From contig CAJUMS010000003.1 in NCBI GenBank assembly GCA_910587465.1, positions 1-64,000 on the forward strand: DNA of 64,000 bases. The letters run 5' to 3'. This document shows, piece by piece, positions 24,750 to 34,754 of this stretch (positions within the stretch are counted from its first letter, which is position 1; each line of letters begins with the position of its first letter). This DNA is from an uncultured Oscillospiraceae bacterium. GTDB lineage: Bacteria > Bacillota > Clostridia > Oscillospirales > Ruminococcaceae. The translations under genes and the position numbers were made by a program. The notes beneath the pieces were generated by a model. It was not told the origin of the DNA. It ran no database searches and saw only the letters and a list, made by a program, of their open reading frames with translations.

Positions 24750-27700
24750 CTAGGAGTTGTCCCCGAGGGTGATATTCGGAATATCGTCCGGGATATCGAT
24801 AAAGAACGAGTCGCTGACAAGTCTCTCGTTCTCGTTGGTGAGCGCGTTGTTTACGCGGTAAAGCTCGGCACGTACTTTGGAGACGCCGATCAGCGCTGTC
24901 GGATCGGTCCAGTATATCCATGTGCCGTCAGAAACGTTCTGAATAAGACCGCTACCCGGATCGTCAGCGAGAATTATCTGCGACGCGTTCAGGCTGCCGT
25001 CCTCGGAAACGCTCCCCACGACGTTGCCATCCTGATCGAACAGCATTACAACGTTGTAAGCAGGGCTGCCCTTATACGAGCCCGTGAATATCAGCGAGCC
25101 CGCGGGAATAAACTCACCCTCGGCAAACTCGTAGTCGTCGGTGAGTACGCCAACCGCAACGGTCCCGTCGCCTGCGCGCCTAAAGTCAACATTGTCGCCC
25201 GTCACACCAAGCAGGTCAAATTCCGCGATGGATATCTCGGCGGCGCTGCTGATTACAAGCTTCACAGCGTCTATCTTATAGGTGCTTACGTACTTCCTGT
25301 CGGCGTTTTCGAACCATACGGTCTTACTGCCATCCAACGTGCCGCTCGCAGCCTCGCGCCATGTGCCGTCCTCGTGCACCAAAAGCGTATAGCTTGCGGC
25401 GCTGTTCGAGACGTACTTGAAGCCCGAAACGGTTTCCTGTCTGTTCAGCTCGAATAGTATCTCCGCGCCCGCGGAAGCCGTACCCGTGTACACTGTGCCG
25501 GAATCACCGTCTATCGTGAGAGTAACGGGATCGTCGGGCTTGGAGTCGCAGGGATCGCTGTCATTGCCCATTACCGCTTCAAAAGCAGCAGCGTTGACAC
25601 CGGATGCGCTTGCCGTCCAGTTGCTCTTGTTGAGACTTCCATCGTCGGTTATCTTGATGGGCTCGAGTGCCAGCGGAGCGGAGCGGTAAAGATACTTATC
25701 AACGACAACTATCTCGTATGTCACCACGCGGTTGTTAAGCCCCGCCGCGTAGTCTGTAAATGTGTTTCCTGTCGTAAAGCCGATAGCTTCACGATGAACG
25801 CGTCCCTCCGACATCGTACAGCGTATTATTTCAAAGCCTAGGAACTCGTCCTCGGGAATATTTGCGCTTTCAAGCGTGAAATTTATCTGATAAGCACTGC
25901 CGTTGGCGGGTGCGGCGGATGTGCCGCTGCCGACCGCGCTCACGTCGCCGTCCGTGCCTAAGTAGCCGCCGTATGGATTGTTCATACGGTAAACGCGCGA
26001 ATCGTCGTCCGCATAGTAAACAGCGCGCGTCTCCTTGGGGAACTGACTCGCATACTGCATAGTGGTGCTGTCCGGGAGCTTGCCCCAGCGCTCAAAGAAC
26101 TCGAGGATATCCTTTTCGGCAGCCGCACAAGCAAGCCTCATAAGGCACTGATCGGTACCGCCGCTCAATGTGAGGGCAATTCCGTCGGGAGCGGGAGCGT
26201 TCGCGGGAGTGCGCGCGTAGGAGTCAACCCTCGCGTAGAACAAACTCTCAAGCTGCTCGGCGCGGTCGTCAAACGTCTTGTAGTTGTACTCCTCATCGTA
26301 AGCCGCGTGGAGCTGCCAGTACATACCAAGCTGTGTCGCGAGGTTGGACGAGCTGCCCAGAGTGCGCGAAGTCACCTTATCGTAGATGTTCTTGTAAGTG
26401 AAGCGCATGCCGACATTGGTATCCTTAGCCTGCGCGAGTTGTGCGAAGTAGTTGTTGGTTATCTCGGGAACAGCGTAGCAGCCTTGATTTATGCAATGCC
26501 CTATCTCATGAGCAACACCCCAGCCGAAGTAGTTGCCGCTTATATATCGACCGTTCTCGTCGGACGTCACAGAACTGCTCGAGAGCATACCCGAGCAGGA
26601 GCCCCACTCAATGCCGATGTGGTTGCCCGCTGCGTACATAAACGCCATTCCGAACATTCTCTGATATCGGATATTAAGGTGTCCCTTCGGAAATCTGTTT
26701 ATTGCCTCCGACGCATTTTTGTTGAGTCCCTTGTGCTGATAAAACAGGTTCATCATCTCTTCAATCGCGTCAAACGAGGTGACAGCTTTTGCCGCTCTCT
26801 CTGCGGCGCTGCCCGAACCGGCTCCCGCGAGTACCCGCTCCGCGGGAAGAGACAGCAGCATATTATCGAGCAATATATCCGAAGCGCCGAGAATGCAGTT
26901 TTGCGCTTCATAATCGTATCGATTCACATTTTTGTTTGAAGAAGCCGTGTGATTTTCCGAGTGAAGGGTTTCCAGCTTTGTAATATAATTTGCAAGCTCG
27001 GTCATATAGACCTCCGTCCTCTCCATTTTTTCTGCCTCATCGGAAACACCGTACAAGTCGAGTATCGGCACTTTAACGCCGCCGCTCACGCGCACAGCAT
27101 AACGATCGTTTGCATTACTGCCTGTGTACTGAACATACAGAGCACCGCCCGATTCCTTGTCGATCGACCAGATCTTTGGGATATCAATGACGTTAGCGCC
27201 TACCTTTAAAGTACCAACGACCTTTGCCAGCGAACCCGATTCTGCGTGATACTGTGAAGTTACGAGCTGGAGATTGGTGTTTTCACCTGTTTTCTTCGTG
27301 TTGTGACCAACATAAATAGTTACGGTATCGCCGGCTGCCGCAGTCACGCCGATGGGCTGCCAAGCATTCAGACCGCCGAAGCCTCTGTTGACGTCATTGG
27401 TCGTGATAGTGTTGTGAATATAAACGGGAGCGTTCAGATTTTTGCAGTTGAGAATGTCCTCGGCATTTTTCAGTTCCCTTTCAAGCAGTTCCCTGTCAGG
27501 GTTAAGCTCGCCGCAAGCGGGGTCGGGGGTGTTGATGCGCGTTCTGAGCGCGTCGATGTCAGCCTGCGTTACGTCGTTTCTCAGCACGAGATGCAGGTCG
27601 TCCGCGTACAGTGCCATAATATCGTCCGCGATGGTATCGTAGCGGTAGAAATACACCTCGGCAATGTTGATCCTGCCGCTTGCCGAATAGTTGGCAAGCG

Positions 27701-29798
27701 CTATCTGAATACGCTTCGCTGTTATCTTTGAGGAAAGATTGACCTGAAAATACTTGCGTCCCTCGCTGTCGAACTTCTTTGAAACGGGAAGTCTGCCCAG
27801 CTCGGTCATATTGCCGTCCTCATCCCAGTAGTTGACGCGCGTATAGAAAAACTCGGGAACGCCGTAAACAGATTCGTACAGCGCGATACGCTGCATATCG
27901 TAAGCCTCGTCGAACTCATAGTACAGACCGTGGTCTCCGATATTATTAAAGCCGCCGTCGTCCCATGTTCCGCGGTAGTAGTACGAAACCGCGTCGTGGT
28001 CAACAGTACCCCACGCGCTGTTTGCCTCCTCGTCGAGAGTACTGTCGATCATCTCGCCGTAATAGTGAGTTGCTTCAATAATATGCGCCCCCTTTTCGCC
28101 TTTTTCACCCGTGTTTATAAGGTTGAACTTGGGCATTTCGGGAGGATTTACGTCGGTGGTCTCCGCAACCGCCAACAGAGAAGGACCGCTTTCGCCGTGC
28201 TCGTTTAATGCGGTGACATAAAGAGTATACTCCGTCTTGTTCTCAAGTTCGGAGATGGTGTAGCTTGTAGCGGTAATGTCGGCGATCTTGGTGTACTCAC
28301 TGTCGCCGGCTTTCTTATAATAAAGATTGTACCAATCGGCATCTTTCGTCTTTTTCCAAGATGCGTTAATGCTTTTGTAGCCACCGACAGCGGTCAGACC
28401 GTCGGGTTTGAGAGGCTTCTTTGAGGCTCTCGGGGTAACATCTGTTGTGTCGCTCCAGCCGCTTCTCCACGCTCCGTTAACGGACTGCACTCTCGCAGTG
28501 TATGTCGTGCCGTTGACAAGCTCCGCACTGCTGAACATGGAAACGCTCAGCGAGCTGCCGGTCACCCTGTAAAGCTCGGTGCGGCTGCCGAGAGATATTT
28601 CGACCTCATAGCCCGTCACGTTCACACAAGGCTCCCAGTTGAGCACGAACTGCTTATCTCCGACTTCCGCGAAGAGACCCTCGGGAATATCGGTATCAGG
28701 TTCGGATATCTTGCTCTCCATTCCGTTTACAAACTCAACGGATGATATCTCGGCAAGCGTGCTGTCCTTGGTCATGCCGAATATCTTAAATGTTATCTTT
28801 TTAACGGCTATCTGCGAGCCGAGGTTGATATGTATGTTTCCGCGCCTGTCGACCTCTACGGTAACATCCTCGGTGTCGAGCAGATGATGTACGCCGTTCT
28901 CGACCAACGCGGTCTGAGTCGCCTTAACGCCGTCTTCGTCAACATAATCGATGTCGACCTCAGCCTTTGCGACGGGGTTGTCCTCGGATACAGAAATAAC
29001 GATGCCGTCCGCTTGGGAAGCCGCCCCCTTGTCGGTTATCTCAAACTCAAGTGAAACGGGGCTGTTATCGGATATCTCCCCGTCCTCGGCATACAGCTTC
29101 ACGCCGCCCGACTTGACAAAAAGGTTGTCAAGGTCGCCCTCGACACGTGTTTCCGCTCCCGCCGACGGATTGATGACCACCGAGGGGATAATAGTCTCGG
29201 AGACAGCCTGTGTGTTCTCGGTCACGTTGTAGCCTTTTGCGAGGTACTCAAGATCAACAAGGTCGACAGCACCGTCGCCGTTGAGGTCAACGAGCCCGTT
29301 TGCGCTGCCGCTGTCCACTGCATCAGTAAGCTGCTGCCTGTCCTTGTCGTCAACTTTGCCGTCGTTATTGGCATCGCCTATGAGCAACGTGCCCGGATGC
29401 GCACCCCTTTGGTAATCAATACCTTCCGCGAAACCCGTCATCAGCTTGACGATAGCTGCCTGGCTGCCCACGTTCACGGTCTGAATGTGATCCGCAAACC
29501 CGTCTGCGGTTACCTTCAGCGTATACTCCCCCTGTGCGAGATTGGTAAAGCAAACCTCGCCGCCGTCGCTGTCACTATCAAGTGTAATAGTCTGCGAGTT
29601 TCCCGAAAGCTCGGCGGTGAATTCCACGCTCCCCGCCATCGAGAGCGCGGGAGTGACCGAAACATTCACCTGTCCTGTAGGAGCGGCAGAGCGTACAGCG
29701 GTACTACCAAAACTCTCCGCAAAAACCGCGCAGTTTGCCTGAACTGCGAATACCAATGCAGCCGCGGCTGACATCAGTTTTTTTACCCTGTGTTTCAT
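24750..29798 (-). CDS. giant secreted M60-like metallopeptidase with dockerin, FN3 and discoidin-like modules
   Basis: Start at 29798 follows GGGAAAGGACGATCTT. The 1682-aa protein has a signal peptide, a carboxypeptidase-regulatory-like beta domain, a dockerin pair (residues about 139-192: GDANNDGKVDDKD and DLNGDGAVDLVD, both with DxNxDG calcium loops), a discoidin/F5-8C-like domain, two fibronectin type III domains (about 365-550), a second discoidin-like domain, an M60/enhancin-like gluzincin domain with HEIGH at 1097-1101 and a downstream Glu (HEIGHCINQGCYAVPE), and C-terminal carbohydrate-binding-like beta domains. M60-like enzymes cleave mucin-type glycoproteins. The dockerin should dock it to a cohesin, possibly the anchored protein encoded immediately downstream. 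Confidence 0.85.
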   Translation of the reverse strand: MKHRVKKLMSAAAALVFAVQANCAVFAESFGSTAVRSAAPTGQVNVSVTPALSMAGSVEFTAELSGNSQTITLDSDSDGGEVCFTNLAQGEYTLKVTADGFADHIQTVNVGSQAAIVKLMTGFAEGIDYQRGAHPGTLLIGDANNDGKVDDKDRQQLTDAVDSGSANGLVDLNGDGAVDLVDLEYLAKGYNVTENTQAVSETIIPSVVINPSAGAETRVEGDLDNLFVKSGGVKLYAEDGEISDNSPVSLEFEITDKGAASQADGIVISVSEDNPVAKAEVDIDYVDEDGVKATQTALVENGVHHLLDTEDVTVEVDRRGNIHINLGSQIAVKKITFKIFGMTKDSTLAEISSVEFVNGMESKISEPDTDIPEGLFAEVGDKQFVLNWEPCVNVTGYEVEISLGSRTELYRVTGSSLSVSMFSSAELVNGTTYTARVQSVNGAWRSGWSDTTDVTPRASKKPLKPDGLTAVGGYKSINASWKKTKDADWYNLYYKKAGDSEYTKIADITATSYTISELENKTEYTLYVTALNEHGESGPSLLAVAETTDVNPPEMPKFNLINTGEKGEKGAHIIEATHYYGEMIDSTLDEEANSAWGTVDHDAVSYYYRGTWDDGGFNNIGDHGLYYEFDEAYDMQRIALYESVYGVPEFFYTRVNYWDEDGNMTELGRLPVSKKFDSEGRKYFQVNLSSKITAKRIQIALANYSASGRINIAEVYFYRYDTIADDIMALYADDLHLVLRNDVTQADIDALRTRINTPDPACGELNPDRELLERELKNAEDILNCKNLNAPVYIHNTITTNDVNRGFGGLNAWQPIGVTAAAGDTVTIYVGHNTKKTGENTNLQLVTSQYHAESGSLAKVVGTLKVGANVIDIPKIWSIDKESGGALYVQYTGSNANDRYAVRVSGGVKVPILDLYGVSDEAEKMERTEVYMTELANYITKLETLHSENHTASSNKNVNRYDYEAQNCILGASDILLDNMLLSLPAERVLAGAGSGSAAERAAKAVTSFDAIEEMMNLFYQHKGLNKNASEAINRFPKGHLNIRYQRMFGMAFMYAAGNHIGIEWGSCSGMLSSSSVTSDENGRYISGNYFGWGVAHEIGHCINQGCYAVPEITNNYFAQLAQAKDTNVGMRFTYKNIYDKVTSRTLGSSSNLATQLGMYWQLHAAYDEEYNYKTFDDRAEQLESLFYARVDSYARTPANAPAPDGIALTLSGGTDQCLMRLACAAAEKDILEFFERWGKLPDSTTMQYASQFPKETRAVYYADDDSRVYRMNNPYGGYLGTDGDVSAVGSGTSAAPANGSAYQINFTLESANIPEDEFLGFEIIRCTMSEGRVHREAIGFTTGNTFTDYAAGLNNRVVTYEIVVVDKYLYRSAPLALEPIKITDDGSLNKSNWTASASGVNAAAFEAVMGNDSDPCDSKPDDPVTLTIDGDSGTVYTGTASAGAEILFELNRQETVSGFKYVSNSAASYTLLVHEDGTWREAASGTLDGSKTVWFENADRKYVSTYKIDAVKLVISSAAEISIAEFDLLGVTGDNVDFRRAGDGTVAVGVLTDDYEFAEGEFIPAGSLIFTGSYKGSPAYNVVMLFDQDGNVVGSVSEDGSLNASQIILADDPGSGLIQNVSDGTWIYWTDPTALIGVSKVRAELYRVNNALTNENERLVSDSFFIDIPDDIPNITLGDNS

Positions 29799-29938
29799 AA
29801 GATCGTCCTTTCCCCATGGAGAGAAACGAGGGCTGTAAAAATATTGCACGCCCGTTTCTCTTTTTCTCTGTCGTGCGTTTGTCATCTCTTTGTAAAGGGT
29901 TCAAAGAGGTATCGCAATGCGTTTTATATTTTTATATC

Positions 29939-29963
29939 TACTAACTGACATTGCTTGTTAGTA
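29939..29963. promoter_or_regulatory. candidate operator at the transcription start of the M60-like gene
   Basis: TACTAAC, 11 nt, GTTAGTA: perfect 7-bp arms placed at about +1 to +25 relative to the minus-strand promoter at 29968-29996. Confidence 0.45.
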
Positions 29964-29967
29964 AAAC

Positions 29968-29996
29968 ATTATACCACTTTTTATGACAAATTTCAA
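29968..29996 (-). promoter_or_regulatory. sigma-A promoter of the M60-like gene
   Basis: Minus strand TTGAAA (29996-29991), 17 nt, TATAAT (29973-29968). It leaves an unusually long leader of about 165 nt before the start codon at 29798. The intergenic stretch 29799-30161 holds no gene. Confidence 0.85.
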
Positions 29997-30161
29997 TAAG
30001 CAATTTGCACAAATTTTGGTTATTTTTAACTTGTTATGCCTTTTCGGCACTGCATTTTACATCTTTTGGAAATATGGGGGTTTCGTGGCGGATTTTTAAC
30101 AGTATATCTATTTTTGTTACAGGCCATACTAAAGTCAAATCATTGATCGGAGGAAAAGCCA

Positions 30162-31004
30162 TTGACGAAAAAGGAATATTTCAAAGGCTGGTACTTTAAA
30201 TGCGCGGGAGATAATCGTACTGTCGCTTTTATCCCATCGTTTCATTGCAGCAACAGTTCCGCATATCTGCAAATAATTACCGACGATAATGCGTTTTGCC
30301 TCCCGTTTCCACAGCTGAAATACCGTGAAGATCCTTTGCTCGTAAAGATTGGGAACAACGTTTTTTCCGAAAAAGGGATCAAACTCAATATCAAAACAAA
30401 TGATCTGACAGCGCAAGGCGCTTTGCGTTTTGGCGAGCTTTCACCTATCCGTTATGATATTATGGGACCGTTTAAATTTGTCCCGTTTATGCAATGCCGT
30501 CACAGCGTTTACAGTATGTCGCACAGCGTTGATGGAAAGCTCTTGTTCAACGGAAAACAATACGTATTTCATAACGGTTCGGGATATATTGAAGGCGACT
30601 GCGGAACTTCATTTCCAAAGCGTTATGTTTGGACGCAATGTCATTTCGCAAACGGCTCGCTTATGCTCTCCGCTGCTGATATTCCCATGCTTGGTTTCAG
30701 TTTTACGGGAATTATAGGCATTGTTATGCTAAACGGAAAAGAATATCGTATTGCCACATATCTTGGCGCAATAATAAAGCATATCGGCAATAATACAATA
30801 ACCGTATCACAGGGCGACTATGAGCTTACCGCAAAGCTTATCAAAAAAAACGCTTACCCATTGTCAGCTCCGGTCAACGGAGAAATGAGAAGAACGATAC
30901 ACGAAAGCGCTTCCTGCAAGACTTATTACCGCTTTTCTTACAAGGGAGCAATTTTATGCGAATTCAAAAGTGATAGGGCAAGCTTTGAATTTGAATACCT
31001 ATAA
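30162..31004 (+). CDS. tocopherol-cyclase-like protein
   Basis: TTG 30162 is used as start because GGAGG lies 8 nt upstream and no ATG is suitably placed. The 280-aa product has the features of the bacterial tocopherol-cyclase-like family: an N-terminal FKGWYFK motif, repeated Gly/Trp-rich beta patterns, IEGDCGTSFPKRYVWTQCHF near the middle and a short C-terminal acidic beta region. In plants the fold is a lipocalin-like beta barrel that cyclises tocopherol precursors; the bacterial proteins have no established reaction. No signal peptide. It is isolated from other genes. Confidence 0.7.
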   Translation: MTKKEYFKGWYFKCAGDNRTVAFIPSFHCSNSSAYLQIITDDNAFCLPFPQLKYREDPLLVKIGNNVFSEKGIKLNIKTNDLTAQGALRFGELSPIRYDIMGPFKFVPFMQCRHSVYSMSHSVDGKLLFNGKQYVFHNGSGYIEGDCGTSFPKRYVWTQCHFANGSLMLSAADIPMLGFSFTGIIGIVMLNGKEYRIATYLGAIIKHIGNNTITVSQGDYELTAKLIKKNAYPLSAPVNGEMRRTIHESASCKTYYRFSYKGAILCEFKSDRASFEFEYL

Positions 31005-31471
31005 ATATAAAAACAGACTGTATTGCCGCCAATATTCCCGAAAAGCCCGAAAGTAAAAATCAGCGTTATTACAGCTAATAAATCAAACGAGCCTGCCGCT
31101 ATCGCAAACAGGCTCATTTTAATTGTGCATATCACTAGTTTACGCATAATGCGTAATCCGAGGTTATACCGTAATATTCTTCGAGAGAAAGCCCGGACGC
31201 GGTTATCGCCTCCGCTGTTTCCGTCCGTTGAGGAAGAGAAACCTCCGAGGTCTCCTCCGTCTGTGAAAATTCCGAGGATGTACTGCTTGTTGAGTTTGAT
31301 TCCGATATAACGGAAGATATCTTGCTTTGAATAGAACAAATTTCGAGAAAAGTCAACATTTATCTTATAGTAATATTGTCATAAAAATTGGCGGATAAAA
31401 CCCAATCGAAAAAGTCCGATCAAGTTTGTTTTTTACATTGCTCATTTTTTCAAAACCTTAACACCCCGAAC
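31005..31471. other. region without a convincing gene, possible decayed membrane-protein gene
   Basis: A GAGCCTG/CAGGCTC hairpin with an ATTTT tail (31089-31119) may end the upstream gene. On the minus strand a Ser/Thr/Glu-rich stretch (31359-31135) is followed, in another frame, by a hydrophobic segment (SLFAIAAGSFDLLAVITLIF, near 31090-31030). Together they look like a spacer plus transmembrane anchor split by a frameshift, but there is no ribosome-binding site, so a decayed gene or chance is equally possible. Confidence 0.3.
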
Positions 31472-31500
31472 TTGACATATACCAAAAAAAATGTTATAAT
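31472..31500 (+). promoter_or_regulatory. perfect sigma-A promoter pointing antisense into the SigK-type gene
   Basis: TTGACA (31472-31477), 17 nt, TATAAT (31495-31500). The nearest plus-strand gene is 750 bp away, and the transcript would start at about 31507 and run antisense through 31518-32222. Confidence 0.85.
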
Positions 31501-31517
31501 TCAATAACGAACTAAAA

Positions 31518-32222
31518 TCACGCTTTGTCAAACCGCGCACGCAGCTTCTCCAAGGCGCGTTTTTCAATTCTTGAGATGTATGAGCGCGATATCCCGAGCT
31601 GCTTTGCGATCTCACGCTGAGTTAGCGGTTTGCATACGTTACCGTTTGCGTCAGCTACCCCATAGCGCTTGCAGACGATCTCGCGCTCTCGGTCGTCCAA
31701 CTCCTCTGCAATAAATCTATACAGCTTCTCGGAATTTATTTTCAGTTCGACATCATTCTCAACATTTACACCGCTGCTGAAAATATCCGCGATAGTAAGC
31801 GCGTTTCCCTCGCTGTCACTTTCTATCGGATCGTTTATATAAATCTCCGTCAATTGGTGCTTGATCTTTCGAAAGTACATTTTTATCTGATTATCAATAC
31901 ACTTTGACGCATAAGTGCTGAACTGATTCCCTTTTTGATAATCAAACGTTTCTGCGGCACGTATCAGACCGATAGTGCCAATGGAAACAAGGTCGTCCGC
32001 GTCTTTAGCCTCGGGATAGTTTTTCTTAACAATATACGCAACTAACCGCATATTGTGAACGATCAGCCTATCTCGTGCCATGGTGTCGCCATGTGCAATC
32101 TGACGTATGCACTCCGCCTCCTCCTTTGCGGAAAGCTGTTTCGGGAACATATTCTTTCTGTCGAAATGCAGTCCGAAAAAAAGCAGATTTTCCAATGCCA
32201 GTTTTAAAAGCAATACCCCCAT
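31518..32222 (-). CDS. sigK: sporulation sigma factor of the SigK/SigE type
   Basis: Start at 32222 follows GGAGGTAATCAA. The 234-aa protein begins with a short hydrophobic pro-like segment (MGVLLLKLALENLLFFGLHF), then sigma-70 regions 2 (RLVAYIVKKNYPEAKDADDL, SIGTIGLIRAAETF) and 4 (LTQREIAKQLGISRSYISRI). Length and sequence pattern fit SigK, which directs late mother-cell transcription; the hydrophobic N-terminus would be the pro-sequence removed by SpoIVFB. The gene is whole, so no skin-type interruption is present here. A truncated copy lies 13.5 kb away (17676-18011). Head-to-head with the GNAT gene, only 33 bp apart. Confidence 0.82.
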   Translation of the reverse strand: MGVLLLKLALENLLFFGLHFDRKNMFPKQLSAKEEAECIRQIAHGDTMARDRLIVHNMRLVAYIVKKNYPEAKDADDLVSIGTIGLIRAAETFDYQKGNQFSTYASKCIDNQIKMYFRKIKHQLTEIYINDPIESDSEGNALTIADIFSSGVNVENDVELKINSEKLYRFIAEELDDREREIVCKRYGVADANGNVCKPLTQREIAKQLGISRSYISRIEKRALEKLRARFDKA

Positions 32223-32255
32223 TTGATTACCTCCAAACAAAAAAAGGAGTTATTT

Positions 32256-32810
32256 ATGAATAAAATAACTATTTACAGTACCGAAAATCCAATGCCGCGC
32301 GAGAGCTTTGAGCAGCTGTTTAAAATAATCGAATACTCATTCCCGAAGGATGAGCGCCGCAGTTTCAACGAGCATTTTAACGAGTTTCAAAAGCCGCGTT
32401 TCCGTTCACTTGTACAGGAGGAAAACGGAAATATCGAAGGACTTATGAACTACTGGCAGCTTGACGGTTTCATATATTTAGAGCACTTCGCTATCGCCAA
32501 AGAATTGCGTGGTCACGGTCTCGGCTCGGAGCTGATGGAAAAGCTTTGTAAAATCACAAAATGCCCGATAATACTTGAGGTCGAACCACCAGAAACAAGC
32601 GATGCCGCAGTCCACAGAATAGGTTTTTACAAACGGCTGGGCTTTCACCTCAACGAATACGAATACTACCAGCCTCCCTATCACAATGGTGAAAAGCCCG
32701 TGCGGCTGATGATAATGTCAAGACCGTCTCCGCTCTCGAAAACACTGTTTGCGGAGATCAAGCATATACTCTACCGCGACGCTTACGAAACGGACGAGAA
32801 TTTTATGTAA
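32256..32810 (+). CDS. GNAT-family N-acetyltransferase
   Basis: ATG 32256 follows AAGGAGTTATTT. The 184-aa protein has the GNAT acetyl-CoA motif A, RGHGLGSELMEKLC (R/Q-x-x-G-x-G/A type, residues about 90-103), the preceding beta-strand YLEHFAIAKELRG, and the closing FYKRLGFHLNEYEYYQPPY. Substrate is unknown. Its promoter must lie within the start of the divergent sigma-factor gene, so expression of the two may interfere. Confidence 0.85.
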   Translation: MNKITIYSTENPMPRESFEQLFKIIEYSFPKDERRSFNEHFNEFQKPRFRSLVQEENGNIEGLMNYWQLDGFIYLEHFAIAKELRGHGLGSELMEKLCKITKCPIILEVEPPETSDAAVHRIGFYKRLGFHLNEYEYYQPPYHNGEKPVRLMIMSRPSPLSKTLFAEIKHILYRDAYETDENFM

Positions 32811-33010
32811 AAATAAATTCAAGCCGTCCGATTTTTTGGACAGCCGACCGAAAATATTTCTTTTTGCATATACTAATCCCACTTTAATTCGTTCAATTTA
32901 TTATGATTTGTTCAGCAAAGTAATTCATCTTTTTATGGGAAACTCTAAGCGAGATTAGTACCAGTATATTCGATAATGCTTGTTTTTTATTACATAAATA
33001 TAACAAAGCC

Positions 33011-33034
33011 GCCTGTCCGTTAGAACGGACAGGC
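33011..33034 (-). terminator. terminator of the solute-binding-protein gene
   Basis: Perfect 11-bp palindromic stem GCCTGTCCGTT/AACGGACAGGC, followed on the minus strand by GGCTTTGTTATATTT. The 200 bp before it (32811-33010) holds no gene. Confidence 0.75.
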
Positions 33035-33042
33035 AGTCGATC

Positions 33043-34668
33043 TTAATCGAATATCTTCGCCAACGTGAAATCCACCGTCTTTGAAAAAGGATCATACACG
33101 ATATCGGTAATGCCCTCCACCGTGAAAAAGTATTCATTTTTACAATACAAAGGAACAAACGCCGCTTTGTTGATAAGCTCCTGCTCGGCATCAAGATATT
33201 TTTTCGCGCTGTCGGAAAGCTCAACGGTCTCTTTTGCCTTTTTCAATATCTCCTCAAATACGCTGTCGGAGTAATGGGAATGGTTTTCATAGTTATCCGC
33301 ACTGAATTGCTCCAGATACGCAGACGGACTGTTGTATTTGCCCGAAAGCTCGATAACAGCGATATCGTAATCGCCGCTGTCAAGTCTTGCGTTGTACTCC
33401 TCGTCATCCAGTTGCTCGACAACGCAGTAGAACCCGAATTCGCGCTGCCACTCCTGCATCACATACGACACAGCTGTCTCGGCAACGCTATCCGGAACGA
33501 TTATTCTCGCACCCGTAAACAGGCTCGTATTAAGTTGCGGCTGTGCTTTCAGGAAGTATTTGCGCGCAGACGTGAGATCATATTCAAGCAGCTTACAGCG
33601 TCCAACGATCTCACGATAACTCTTATCAAGCATTGACACCTGAGCGGGTACAATCCCTTCTGCCGCCTCAAATTCGGGAACCGCGGATCTTATCGCTTCA
33701 CGGTCTGTCAACAGAGCAAGCGCCATACAGAAGTGGCTGTTTGAAAAAAGCGTTGAATTCCTGTTGAACACTATCCCGCCGGTAATGGTACTGAATTCCT
33801 CTCCTATAACATCACCCTTGATCAGCACCTTGTCATTGTTGGAAACAGAAATGCAGTTCACGTCGCTGCCAAGAAAATCCTCGATAAAAAGCTCCTTGTC
33901 GCGAATATATAATGTAACTGCAGCTGGACAAATCTCACGCGACTCGGCATTCTTGTAATTCCTGCCGAGAGTAATACTGTTCGAATCTTTGTCGGCATAC
34001 GGTTCGTACAGCCACCTACGCACATAGAAGGAGCCGTTTGAAGGCGTACATTCATCCGACAGACCGTACTTGCCCTGCGACTGTATAAAAAACTTTTTGC
34101 TGCATGGCATTGCGGGCGGCTCAGTGAGCATTGTCAGAAATCGCGAGTTGGGATAATCAAGCGTTATCTCAAGCTCGTAATCACCCTTTGCTTTTACACC
34201 CAACAATGAGTTGTCCGTAATCTTGCCCGTATTCAGCAGCTCCGAATTCTTTATGCAATAATAATCACGCGCATGAGGCGCTCTTGTTTCGGGCATAAAA
34301 AGACGCGTAAAACCATACACAAAATCATCCGCTGTGCATTTATCCTCAAATTCATCATTGTCAATCCAATATATATCCTGTTTTAGCTTAAAGTTATACG
34401 TCAGTCCGTCATCTGAAACCGTGAAATCCGACGCCACGCCGGCTTTTACAGAGCCGTCCTTGTCCAGTGTCAGCAAGCCCATAAATACATTCTCGATAAT
34501 GATATCGGAATTCGGATCGTCCGCAATCTGCGGATCGAGCGTTACGGGATTTGAGGAAATATTGTATTTAAACGTATAATCGCAGCCGTCGTCCTCACGG
34601 CAGCCAGACGCGGTAAGCAGCATAAACGACGCAGCAATCACCGCGGCTAATTTTTTCGGTATATTTAT
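33043..34668 (-). CDS. peptide-type ABC transporter substrate-binding lipoprotein, apparent AUA start
   Basis: A family 5 (oligopeptide/DppA-OppA-like) solute-binding protein of about 541 aa: LDPQIADDPNSDIIIENVFM, GLLTLDKDGSVKAGVASDF and DGLTYNFKLKQDIYW are the expected N-terminal patterns. A complete lipoprotein signal, NIPKKLAAVIAASFMLLTAS followed by GC, is only present if translation starts at the AUA at 34668, which lies 8 nt after AAGGGAG. The first standard in-frame start, GTG 34641, would remove the basic N-region and has no ribosome-binding site. No permease or ATPase genes are adjacent, so it is an orphan receptor here. Confidence 0.82.
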   Translation of the reverse strand: MNIPKKLAAVIAASFMLLTASGCREDDGCDYTFKYNISSNPVTLDPQIADDPNSDIIIENVFMGLLTLDKDGSVKAGVASDFTVSDDGLTYNFKLKQDIYWIDNDEFEDKCTADDFVYGFTRLFMPETRAPHARDYYCIKNSELLNTGKITDNSLLGVKAKGDYELEITLDYPNSRFLTMLTEPPAMPCSKKFFIQSQGKYGLSDECTPSNGSFYVRRWLYEPYADKDSNSITLGRNYKNAESREICPAAVTLYIRDKELFIEDFLGSDVNCISVSNNDKVLIKGDVIGEEFSTITGGIVFNRNSTLFSNSHFCMALALLTDREAIRSAVPEFEAAEGIVPAQVSMLDKSYREIVGRCKLLEYDLTSARKYFLKAQPQLNTSLFTGARIIVPDSVAETAVSYVMQEWQREFGFYCVVEQLDDEEYNARLDSGDYDIAVIELSGKYNSPSAYLEQFSADNYENHSHYSDSVFEEILKKAKETVELSDSAKKYLDAEQELINKAAFVPLYCKNEYFFTVEGITDIVYDPFSKTVDFTLAKIFD

Positions 34669-34706
34669 GTCGATCGCTCCCTTGATTAAATCCGATTACT
34701 GAATAT

Positions 34707-34735
34707 ATTGTAACATATATTTATAAATAAATCAA
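34707..34735 (-). promoter_or_regulatory. sigma-A promoter of the solute-binding-protein gene
   Basis: Minus strand TTGATT (34735-34730), 17 nt, TACAAT (34712-34707). The start codon therefore lies between 34707 and the coding region, consistent with 34668. Confidence 0.75.
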
Positions 34736-34754
34736 CCAAAAAATTATTACATTT